5,562 nucleotides of DNA from Chloroflexota bacterium (GTDB lineage Bacteria; Chloroflexota; Dehalococcoidia; Bin125): the NCBI GenBank assembly GCA_027296805.1, contig JAPUIR010000066.1, positions 1 to 5,562 on the forward strand, written 5' to 3'. Under the pieces are notes generated by a model that was not told the origin of the DNA, did no database searches, and saw nothing but the letters and a program-made list of their open reading frames with translations. A program made the position numbers and the translations under genes. Within the stretch, counting starts at the first letter, position 1; each line of letters begins with the position of its first letter. Below, piece by piece: positions 1 to 5,410 of this stretch.

Positions 1-335
1 CCCAGCTGAGCCACGAACCGTCCCGACGCTTCCTCGTCCAGCTCCAGTTCGAGCGACGCGCCGCCGTCGGAGCGGAAGACGCCGTGCAGCGACAACTCGT
101 CCTCCAACTCGGTGGCCGTCAGATCGATCAATGTGCCCAGCCAGAAATCGTCGGCCGATCCGTCCAGCTCGATCTCGCCCTCGTGCTCGGACCCCTCCAC
201 GTCCAAGACGAGGTGGACGGTACAGGCCCAGGTGTCGGCGGCGTCCACCAGCTCCAGCGTCAGATGGCGGCAGCCATCGAGCTGGGTCTCGTCGGCGACG
301 GCATCGCCCATCAGCGCAATCGGTTCTTGCAACAT
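1..335 (-). CDS. Unrecognised acidic protein, 5' part (C-terminus beyond left edge)
   Basis: An open frame starts at ATG 335-333 and stays open for 111 codons to the window edge, so the stop is not seen. I do not recognise the family. The product begins MLQEPIALMGDA and is strikingly acidic: about 28 Asp/Glu against 3 Arg and no Lys. It alternates hydrophobic and acidic residues (for example LTLELVD, VHLVLDVEG, ASLELELDEE), as expected of a beta-rich soluble fold. There is no signal peptide or membrane segment. Small acidic beta-rich proteins of this look occur among immunity-like and DUF families, but I cannot assign one. No Shine-Dalgarno is visible; a TATGGT hexamer lies six bases upstream of the ATG, so the mRNA may be leaderless. 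A second in-frame Met at codon 9 is an alternative start, also without a ribosome site. It is divergent from the PHP gene. The coding call rests on the continuous frame, GC-rich third positions and the promoter-like element. Confidence 0.72.
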   Translation of the reverse strand, partial: MLQEPIALMGDAVADETQLDGCRHLTLELVDAADTWACTVHLVLDVEGSEHEGEIELDGSADDFWLGTLIDLTATELEDELSLHGVFRSDGGASLELELDEEASGRFVAQL

Positions 336-341
336 GCAGCG

Positions 342-347
342 ACCATA
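342..347 (-). promoter_or_regulatory. Candidate -10 element for the leftward acidic-protein gene
   Basis: Read on the minus strand the hexamer is TATGGT, four of six matches to TATAAT including the conserved T1, A2 and T6. Six bases separate it from ATG 335, so transcription would begin at or next to the start codon. No convincing -35 box lies 16-18 bases upstream. Confidence 0.4.
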
Positions 348-379
348 CCCCGCGCGCCGGGACGCTTACCGCAACGCGA

Positions 380-408
380 TTGACGCTATCCCCTCAACCC
401 GCTGAGAT
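380..408 (+). promoter_or_regulatory. Candidate promoter of the PHP gene (TTGACG - 17 - TGAGAT)
   Basis: TTGACG (380-385) matches five of six bases of the -35 consensus. After exactly 17 bases comes TGAGAT (403-408), a weak -10 with only three matches. The implied start of transcription is at about 414-416, on the GTG start codon. The good -35 box, the ideal spacing and the absence of a usable Shine-Dalgarno support it; the poor -10 argues against. Confidence 0.4.
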
Positions 409-414
409 GCTGGA

Positions 415-1005
415 GTGCAGATCGACCTCCACGTCCACACCTCCACCCTCTCCTCCGACTCCAACATTGCCCCCGAAACCACGATCGATCTCGCCCGCGC
501 CCGCGGCTTGGACGGGGTGGTGCTCACGGAACACGATCGCATCTGGCCCTGGGCGACGCTGGCGAAGCTCAGCGCGGCGGCCGATTTCCTAGTCCTGCCC
601 GGCGTAGAGATCACGACCGATCTGGGCCACGTGCTGGCCTTCGGACTGCGAGAACTCCCGCCCGGTGTCAGCAGCGCGCGTGCCCTCCGTCAACACTGCG
701 ACGATGAAGGTGCGCTGATGTACCTGGCCCATCCCGCCCGCAACGGATCGGTGCCCGTGCGGCCGGAGGAGTTGGTCGAACTGTTCGACGGCGTCGAGGG
801 GATCAACGGCAGCGACGGCCCCCTGCAGAACCAGGCCTCCGGACGCGCGGGGCTGAGCTGCCGCCTGCCCGCGATCGCCGGATCGGACTCCCACACTCAG
901 CACGAGGTGGGGCTCGCCGCGACCCGCTTCCCGCAGTCGATCACGGCGATCGAGGATCTTCTCGAGGCGCTGCGCAGCGGGAACTACCAGCCGCTCGCGC
1001 TTTAG
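415..1005 (+). CDS. PHP-domain metal-dependent phosphoesterase-like protein
   Basis: This 196-residue protein carries the PHP-fold metal-binding signature. The first motif DLHVHT gives H6 and H8, followed by D15. TEHD gives H40 and D41, GVEIT gives E65, GHVLAF gives H72, LAHPAR gives H106 and GSDSH gives D158 and H160. In the family these residues bind a di- or trinuclear metal centre that hydrolyses phosphoesters. Members include histidinol phosphatase, the YciV/RNase AM group and polymerase-associated PHP domains. The protein is only the single domain, shorter than YciV (about 290 residues), so the substrate cannot be named. The start is GTG 415: an in-frame TGA at 403-405 leaves no earlier start. 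No well-spaced Shine-Dalgarno precedes it; a GGAG abuts the GTG too closely, and a leaderless mRNA is plausible. There is no signal peptide, so it should be cytoplasmic. The DUF4328 gene follows after 72 bases and could be partly co-transcribed. Fold assignment is firm, function open. Confidence 0.93.
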   Translation: MQIDLHVHTSTLSSDSNIAPETTIDLARARGLDGVVLTEHDRIWPWATLAKLSAAADFLVLPGVEITTDLGHVLAFGLRELPPGVSSARALRQHCDDEGALMYLAHPARNGSVPVRPEELVELFDGVEGINGSDGPLQNQASGRAGLSCRLPAIAGSDSHTQHEVGLAATRFPQSITAIEDLLEALRSGNYQPLAL

Positions 1006-1031
1006 CGAATAGTCCAGCCCGCCCCGCCAAC

Positions 1032-1037
1032 TAGACT
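1032..1037 (+). promoter_or_regulatory. Candidate -10 element for the DUF4328 gene
   Basis: TAGACT fits the TANNNT pattern of actinobacterial housekeeping -10 elements. It lies in the 72-base gap after the PHP gene and would start transcription near 1044, giving a leader of about 34 bases. No clear -35 box is present at 17-18 bases, so the call is tentative. Confidence 0.35.
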
Positions 1038-1068
1038 GCGGGGACGGTGCTCCCCCTGGGGTACACGC

Positions 1069-1073
1069 GGAGG
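1069..1073 (+). promoter_or_regulatory. Ribosome binding site of the DUF4328 gene
   Basis: GGAGG lies four bases before ATG 1078. It is the clearest Shine-Dalgarno in the window and fixes this start over the out-of-frame GTG at 1047. Confidence 0.75.
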
Positions 1074-1077
1074 ACGG

Positions 1078-1923
1078 ATGCGCGACGAGTTCAGCGAAGC
1101 CTTCAAACTCCGCATCGCCGTCTCGGTGTTCTTTGGCCTCACTGTGATCACTCAGCTCGCCTACGTTGCCGCGCTCATCGGCGAGATCGACATCTTCAAC
1201 CGCCGCGATCGCGGAGAGCTCCCCTCACTCATCGAGATTACCGAGTCCAATGATTTCGTCGCCGGCGCCGGCAGCTTCGTCTTCTTCCTCGCCGCCATCA
1301 GCGTCATCCTGCTCCTGATCTGGACCTATCGCACCTACCAGAACCTGCGCGCGCTGCGCGCCGAAGACACCCGCTTCTCGCCGGGCTGGACGATCGCCGG
1401 CTGGCTGATCCCGGTGGTCAACCTGCTCATGCCCTTCTTCGTCTTCCAAGAAATGTGGAAGGCGTCCAGCACGGAGCGTCCGTCGTGGCGCCAGAGCCCC
1501 GGTGACAGCGTGATCGTTTTGTGGTGGGCCGTCGGCCTCATCGGTGTGATTCGCTCGACCATCGCCGCCGTGCTCCGCGACGAAGCCATCGACGACCTGT
1601 CATTCGGCGCCGCTTCAAGCAGCAATTGGGCACTGGTCATCATGATTTTATTCAGCGCCGGCTACGCACTGCTTACGATCGCCGTCCTCTGGCGGCTCGC
1701 CGGTCGCCAGAGGAGCACTTACGACGAATTCGTCGCCGCGGGCGTCTACCGCGAGAGCCCGGACGCCGCACCTCCGCCAGCCTCAGCCGACCCATCTCCG
1801 CGCGACCGGGACGCGGCCAGTCGCGAGATTCGGCTCGCCGAACTCGCACGACTCGCCGATGCGGGCCTGATCAGCGGGGAGGAAGCGGCCGAACGGCGCC
1901 GGCGCATCCTGGACGACGTCTGA
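1078..1923 (+). CDS. DUF4328 multi-pass membrane protein with C-terminal SHOCT domain
   Basis: The 281-residue product has hydrophobic segments at about residues 12-35, 61-83, 144-167 and 183-207. A further semi-hydrophobic stretch at about 102-126 makes four or five membrane spans. Residues 81-129 carry the DUF4328 hallmark: an aromatic/Arg segment (WTYRTYQNLRAL), then FSPGWTIAGWLIPVVNL, then a Met-Pro-Phe-Phe stretch and FQEMWKAS. DUF4328 has no established biochemical function; it is common in Actinobacteria. After the last span comes a Pro/Ala/Asp-rich linker (about 217-245). A SHOCT-like helical hairpin follows at about 249-281 (IRLAELARLADAGLISGEEA, then an Arg-rich helix). SHOCT is a short oligomerisation-type motif often found at the ends of membrane proteins, so self-association or partner docking is inferred. 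The basic tail suggests a cytoplasmic C-terminus. The ATG follows a GGAGG. The strong hairpin at 1974-2006 probably ends the transcript. Membrane and domain assignments are confident; the role is unknown. Confidence 0.92.
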   Translation: MRDEFSEAFKLRIAVSVFFGLTVITQLAYVAALIGEIDIFNRRDRGELPSLIEITESNDFVAGAGSFVFFLAAISVILLLIWTYRTYQNLRALRAEDTRFSPGWTIAGWLIPVVNLLMPFFVFQEMWKASSTERPSWRQSPGDSVIVLWWAVGLIGVIRSTIAAVLRDEAIDDLSFGAASSSNWALVIMILFSAGYALLTIAVLWRLAGRQRSTYDEFVAAGVYRESPDAAPPPASADPSPRDRDAASREIRLAELARLADAGLISGEEAAERRRRILDDV

Positions 1924-1973
1924 TCCGCGAGGCCGGCACACCAGCCCGCCTTATGCCAGAATGCCCAGACACG

Positions 1974-2006
1974 ACGAGACCCGGACTAATGGGGTCCGGG
2001 TCTCGT
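1974..2006. terminator. Strong hairpin between convergent genes, probable U-less terminator
   Basis: A perfect 13-bp stem, ACGAGACCCGGAC (1974-1986) with GTCCGGGTCTCGT (1994-2006), encloses the 7-base loop TAATGGG. It starts 51 bases after the DUF4328 stop and lies downstream of both this gene and the converging nrdJ. There is no T-tract on either side, which is common for terminators in high-GC Actinobacteria. It could stop transcription from either direction. Confidence 0.75.
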
Positions 2007-2067
2007 ACGTCGCAGCGTGAGGAATGAGGGTCGGCGGCTCTACCCCACGCGTAATGCGTTCTCGAAT

Positions 2068-2089
2068 GGCGCGGCCCTCGGGTCGCGCC
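2068..2089 (-). terminator. GC-rich hairpin 15 bases after nrdJ stop, probable nrdJ terminator
   Basis: GGCGCG (2068-2073) pairs with CGCGCC (2084-2089), and CCC (2075-2077) with GGG (2080-2082). One opposing pair between them is G/T on the plus strand and A/C in the nrdJ transcript. The hairpin begins 15 bases beyond the nrdJ stop codon. No U-tract follows. Its position favours a role in ending nrdJ transcription or protecting the mRNA 3' end. Confidence 0.55.
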
Positions 2090-2104
2090 TTCGTGGATCG
2101 ACTC

Positions 2105-5005
2105 CTAACTGCATCCGCTCGTCTCGCCGCAGTTGTAACAGCGGTGACACGAGCCGTTTCTGACCATGATGTGCCCGCAGGCGTGGCAGACCGGCGCGTC
2201 CAGATCGTTGTGGAACTCGCCGACCCGTCCCATCGTCGGTTGCGGTCGGGGCTCCTGGGCCCCCGCGATCCGCGGGTAGGTGCTCAAGTACTCCGGCACT
2301 GGCGCCGACGCCGTCTCCGACAGTTTTGGCGTCCGGGGCTCTCCCTCGATCAGCGGCAACGGATTCTGCGTCGCTGCCAGGTCCGCCTTCGCGCCCTCCA
2401 GGTATTGGCTCCCCATCCAGCGGAAGACGTAGTCCAGGATGGAGTTGGCGAAGGCGATGTCCGGGTTGCCCGTCCAGCCGCTCGGCTCGAAGCGGGTGTG
2501 GCTGAACTTGCGCACGAGCGTCTCCAGCGGCACGCCGGACTGCAGCAGCACGCTGGTGAGCGCTCCTACTGCGTCCATCAGCCCCGAGACGGTCGAACCC
2601 TCCTTCGAGATGTGAACGAACATCTCGCCGGGCCGCCCGTCGTTGTACTCGCCCACGGTGAGGTATCCCTCGTGCTCGCCAATGCTGAACTTGTGCGTGA
2701 TCGCGTTGCGGGAGTTGGGCAGGCGGTGTCGACGGTAGGCCGGCGGGCCGGGCGCGTCGTCGATGATGGTGGGCAGATCCGAGTGCGAGGTCGCGACCAC
2801 CGCCACGTCGTCCGTGACCTTGACGCCATCCTTGCGCTCGGTCGTCTCCAGGGGCTGAATCCGCTTGGAGTTGTCGCGATAGATCGCGACCGCCTTCACG
2901 CCCAGCTTCCAAGCGGCGATGTAGGTCTCCATGATCTCGTCCACGGTGGCCTCTTCGGGCACGTTGACCGTCTTCGAGATCGCCCCGGAGATGAACGGCT
3001 GCGTGGCGCCCATCATGCGCACGTGGCCCATGGGCGCGATGCTGCGGCTGCCGTTGGCGGCCTTGAAGGCACAATCGAAGACCGGCAAGTGCTCCGGCTT
3101 CAGCGCCTCAGCCCCTTCGATCGTGCCCTCCGTGTCGATGTGGGCCAGGATCGACGCCGCGGCGTCCGCGTCGTAGCCCAGCCGCGCAAGCGCAGCCGGC
3201 ACGGTACGGTTGACGATCTTCATGTAGCCGCCACCCGAGAGATTCTTGTACTTAATCAGTGCGATGTCCGGCTCTACGCCGGTCGTGTCGCAGTCCATCA
3301 TGAACGCGATCGTGCCGGTCGGCGCCAGCACCGTCGCTTGCGCGTTGCGGTAGCCGTGCCGCTCGCCCAGCGTCAGCGCCTCGTCCCACGACGTCAGCGC
3401 GCGCTCGCGCAGCTCCGCCGGCACGAGGTCCAGCGCGTCGATCACGTGGGCCGCCTCGCGGTGCTGTCGGATCACCTTCAAGAACGAGCTCCGGTTCGCG
3501 GCAAAGGCCTCGAACGGACCCACGCGGTCAGCGACGCGAGCCGACTGCGCGTAGCCTTCGCCCGTCAGGACGGCGGTGATCGCCCCGGCCATGGCCCGCC
3601 CTTCGACGGAGTCGTAGGGCAAGCCCCGCGCCATCAGCAGAGCGCCCAGATTCGTGTAGCCCAGCCCCAGCGGACGGTAGTTCTCGCTGTTCTCCCGGAT
3701 CAGCTCGGAGGGATAGGAGGCGTTGCTGACCAGGATCTCTTGGGCGGTGATGAGCACGTGGCAGGCATGCGCGAAGCCCTCGACGTCAAACTCGTGGGCT
3801 TCGAGGTCGTAAAACTTGAGCAGGTTGAGCGACGCGAGGTTGCAGGCGGTGTCGTCCAGGAACATGTACTCGGAGCAGGGGTTGCTGGCGTAGATGCGGT
3901 CGGTGTCCGCGCAGGTGTGCCAATCGTTGATCGTCGTGTCGAACTGCATGCCCGGGTCGCCGCATTGGTGCGTGGCGACGGCGATCTCACGCAACACCTC
4001 GCGCGCCCGCAGCTCGTCCATCGGTTCGCCACTGGTGACTGCCGTCGTCCAGTAGCTGCCGTCTTGCTCCACGGCCTGCATGAAGTCATCGCTCACGCGC
4101 ACGCTGTGATTGGCGTTCTGGAAGGAGACGGACGAGTAGGCCTCGCCATTGAGGGAGCTGTCGTAGCCCGCGTCGATCAGGGCCCAGGCCTTGCGCTCTT
4201 CGCGCGCCTTGCTGGTCACGAAATCCAGGATGTCCGGATGATCGGCGTCGAGGATGATCATCTTCGCCGCGCGACGCGTCTTGCCACCGGACTTGATCAC
4301 GTTGGCGAAGGCGTCATAGCCACGCATGAACGAGACCGGACCGGAGGGCACCCCGCCACCGGACAGCTTCTCTTTGCTGGACCGGATCGTGGAGAGATTG
4401 CTGCCCGTCCCGCTGCCCCACTTGAAGAGCAAGGCCTCCCGCGTGGCCAGATCCATGATCGATTCCATCGTGTCGTCGACGGAGTTGATGAAGCAGGCGG
4501 AGCACTGGGGCTTCTCTACGTTGCCCACGTTGAACCAAACCGGGCTGTTGAAGGCTGCGTACTGGTTGACCAGGAGGTAGCGCAGCTCCTGCTCGAACGT
4601 GATCACCTCTTCGCCGTCCAGGAAGTAGCCGCCGTCGCGGCCCCAGCGGCCGATGGTATCGACCACCCGGTCGATCAGTTGCTTGACCGACGTTTCGCGG
4701 GCGGGGGTGTTCTGCTCCCCGTAGAAATATTTGGAGACAACGATGTTGGTCGCGTTCTGCGACCAGAAAGCCGGCACCTCCACGTCGCGCTGCTCGAACA
4801 ACACGTCGCCGCTGTCCGATGTGATCGCGCTGGTACGCCGCTCCCATTCGATCGCGTCGTAGGGATTCAGGCCCGGCGTGCTGAAGCGCCTGCCGATCAA
4901 CTCCCGGCGCGTCGTCGCGTCGTCGCGGGACGCGACAGCCACTTCCTCCTCCACCTCGGCGGACTCAACCTCTACGGTGACGGCCTCGTCATTGGTCTCA
5001 GTCAT
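2105..5005 (-). CDS. nrdJ: Class II, adenosylcobalamin-dependent ribonucleoside-diphosphate reductase NrdJ
   Basis: NrdJ reduces ribonucleotides to deoxyribonucleotides for DNA synthesis, using adenosylcobalamin as radical source and working with or without oxygen. The 966-residue product shows the class II barrel in order: FNSPVWFN (152-159), CSACF with C171, NPCSE (375-379) holding N375, thiyl-radical C377 and E379, TACNLAS with C388, and APTGTIAFMMDCDTTGVEPD (561-580). C171 and C388 are the expected substrate-reducing pair; C377 to C388 is 11 residues, as in characterised NrdJ. Residues about 757-865 form a TSCPD domain. The tail (940-965) has six cysteines, CHAC, CHRC and CGETSGC, the usual zinc-ribbon and redox-shuttle end of this subfamily. 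There is no ATP-cone; residues 1-30 are an acidic, probably disordered extension. I chose ATG 5005; the frame is open to TTG 5089, but those 28 residues do not resemble a conserved N-terminus. The ribosome site is weak: GGGG six bases, or AGGAG thirteen bases, upstream. No nrdR gene lies in view. Confidence 0.97.
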   Translation of the reverse strand: MTETNDEAVTVEVESAEVEEEVAVASRDDATTRRELIGRRFSTPGLNPYDAIEWERRTSAITSDSGDVLFEQRDVEVPAFWSQNATNIVVSKYFYGEQNTPARETSVKQLIDRVVDTIGRWGRDGGYFLDGEEVITFEQELRYLLVNQYAAFNSPVWFNVGNVEKPQCSACFINSVDDTMESIMDLATREALLFKWGSGTGSNLSTIRSSKEKLSGGGVPSGPVSFMRGYDAFANVIKSGGKTRRAAKMIILDADHPDILDFVTSKAREERKAWALIDAGYDSSLNGEAYSSVSFQNANHSVRVSDDFMQAVEQDGSYWTTAVTSGEPMDELRAREVLREIAVATHQCGDPGMQFDTTINDWHTCADTDRIYASNPCSEYMFLDDTACNLASLNLLKFYDLEAHEFDVEGFAHACHVLITAQEILVSNASYPSELIRENSENYRPLGLGYTNLGALLMARGLPYDSVEGRAMAGAITAVLTGEGYAQSARVADRVGPFEAFAANRSSFLKVIRQHREAAHVIDALDLVPAELRERALTSWDEALTLGERHGYRNAQATVLAPTGTIAFMMDCDTTGVEPDIALIKYKNLSGGGYMKIVNRTVPAALARLGYDADAAASILAHIDTEGTIEGAEALKPEHLPVFDCAFKAANGSRSIAPMGHVRMMGATQPFISGAISKTVNVPEEATVDEIMETYIAAWKLGVKAVAIYRDNSKRIQPLETTERKDGVKVTDDVAVVATSHSDLPTIIDDAPGPPAYRRHRLPNSRNAITHKFSIGEHEGYLTVGEYNDGRPGEMFVHISKEGSTVSGLMDAVGALTSVLLQSGVPLETLVRKFSHTRFEPSGWTGNPDIAFANSILDYVFRWMGSQYLEGAKADLAATQNPLPLIEGEPRTPKLSETASAPVPEYLSTYPRIAGAQEPRPQPTMGRVGEFHNDLDAPVCHACGHIMVRNGSCHRCYNCGETSGCS

Positions 5006-5160
5006 CAGGAACCCCGCACTCCTGCGCGGCGGTCGCTGGCCAAAGCCCCAGGCGATCCCCGCTGGCGCTTCTTGCTCAACCCCGCCCAACGCCGCTAGAA
5101 GTTATGTTCTATCGGCCCATCCGCGCTATCGAATGAACAATTAGAAGCGGACGGACGCCT

Positions 5161-5189
5161 AGAATGACAGGTACGCCACACGCTGTCAA
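5161..5189 (-). promoter_or_regulatory. Predicted nrdJ promoter (TTGACA - 17 - CATTCT)
   Basis: On the minus strand a perfect -35 box TTGACA (5189-5184) is followed after exactly 17 bases by CATTCT (5166-5161), which matches A2, T3 and T6 of the -10 consensus. Transcription would start near 5154, about 150 bases before ATG 5005. The match and the adjacent NrdR-like boxes make it the best promoter candidate for nrdJ. Confidence 0.62.
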
Positions 5190-5202
5190 CAACATAAGGG
5201 CG
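5187..5202. promoter_or_regulatory. Proximal NrdR-box-like sequence, overlapping the nrdJ -35
   Basis: The plus-strand core CAACATAAGG (5190-5199) matches seven of ten positions of the NrdR core CWATATATWG. It is the weaker of two boxes but lies exactly 31 bp from the other. The 16-bp site overlaps the upstream edge of the TTGACA -35 box, so bound NrdR would block RNA polymerase. NrdR is a zinc-finger/ATP-cone repressor of ribonucleotide reductase genes. Confidence 0.5.
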
Positions 5203-5217
5203 ATCGCGCAGGCATGA

Positions 5218-5233
5218 CCGCAATATGTTGGGT
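5218..5233. promoter_or_regulatory. Distal NrdR-box-like sequence upstream of nrdJ
   Basis: The plus-strand core CAATATGTTG (5221-5230) matches nine of ten positions of the NrdR core CWATATATWG, and the flanks CCG and GGT agree partly with the ACA/TGT ends of the 16-bp consensus. NrdR boxes normally occur as pairs separated by about three helical turns, which is the arrangement here. Confidence 0.6.
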
Positions 5234-5304
5234 TCCGCAGCTTCACTCTACAGAAACGGTAAATAATCCACCGAATCCCCCGTCTTCTCGACACCAGGCG
5301 TTCA

Positions 5305-5324
5305 GGCGGTGGATATCTCCCGCC
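5305..5324. repeat. 20-bp imperfect palindrome centred on GATATC
   Basis: GGCGG (5305-5309) mirrors CCGCC (5320-5324) around a central GATATC (5312-5317). Sixteen of twenty positions are symmetric. It is centred about 97 bases upstream of the rightward ATG. It has the size of a dimeric regulator site, but I know no regulator for it. Confidence 0.4.
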
Positions 5325-5354
5325 CAAGAACCATCTTCTTCAGGGTAGCACGTA

Positions 5355-5365
5355 TGTTCGGAACA
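5355..5365. repeat. Perfect 11-bp dyad TGTTC-G-GAACA
   Basis: Five-base arms flank a single central G. It lies 32 bases upstream of the TACACT -10 of the UROD/MetE-like gene, where an activator or repressor could act. The half-sites are arranged unlike the GAAC-N4-GTTC LexA box, so it is not an SOS site. It could be chance. Confidence 0.3.
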
Positions 5366-5397
5366 GAGGTACCACGCGCCCAAAAGCGCAGGGCCAG

Positions 5398-5403
5398 TAC
5401 ACT
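5398..5403 (+). promoter_or_regulatory. Candidate -10 element, leaderless start of the UROD/MetE-like gene
   Basis: TACACT matches T1, A2, A5 and T6 of the consensus and lies seven bases before ATG 5411, so the transcript would begin at the start codon. No Shine-Dalgarno precedes the ATG and no -35 box is evident at 16-18 bases. Confidence 0.5.
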
Positions 5404-5410
5404 ACGTCCG

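Larger units (their letters stand above)
5006..5410. other. Divergent regulatory region between nrdJ and the UROD/MetE-like gene
   Basis: No convincing gene, tRNA or mobile element lies in these 405 bases. Bases 5101-5280 are about 52% GC, well below the flanking genes, as expected of promoter DNA. From nrdJ outward it holds a roughly 150-base predicted nrdJ leader, the nrdJ promoter, two NrdR-like boxes, a 20-bp imperfect palindrome, an 11-bp dyad, and the -10 element of the rightward gene. Within the leader GCCAGCG occurs twice on the nrdJ strand (5067-5061 and 5040-5034), with CTGG between them (5051-5048) able to pair with either copy. These stems are short. I could not find the B12 box or conserved core of a cobalamin riboswitch on either strand. 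Confidence 0.7.

Noticed and set aside
84..592. Overlapping plus-strand frames of about 97-153 codons across the left edge
   Set aside because: They lie opposite the acidic-protein frame and overlap the PHP gene in the wrong phase; they are Arg/Pro/Ser-rich without domains.
1521..2027. A 168-codon plus-strand frame overlapping the end of the DUF4328 gene
   Set aside because: It is extremely Arg-rich with no domain; the DUF4328-SHOCT frame explains the same DNA.
4911..4926. Two tandem GTCGTCGC octamers
   Set aside because: They fall inside the nrdJ N-terminal codons (around the Asp-Asp-Ala-Thr-Thr-Arg stretch) and are explained by codon use rather than a functional repeat.
5006..5089. Longer NrdJ start at TTG 5089
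   Set aside because: The extra 28 residues lack similarity to a reductase N-terminus, TTG is a poorer start, and ATG 5005 begins an acceptable N-terminal extension.
2024..5098. A 1024-codon open frame on the plus strand, antisense to nearly all of nrdJ
   Set aside because: The translation is dominated by Arg, Val, Asp, Gly and His with no recognisable domain, and the opposite strand encodes a complete NrdJ with every catalytic motif. High GC at third positions removes stops from the antisense frame, so this is a shadow.
5109..5327. A 72-codon minus-strand frame in the divergent intergenic region
   Set aside because: It overlaps the predicted nrdJ promoter and NrdR boxes, has no recognisable motif, and its composition differs from the genes around it.
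5006..5410. Cobalamin riboswitch in front of nrdJ or the MetE-like gene
   Set aside because: No B12 box (GCCACTG-type) or conserved core segment was found on either strand, and a class II reductase is not normally shut off by its own cofactor.
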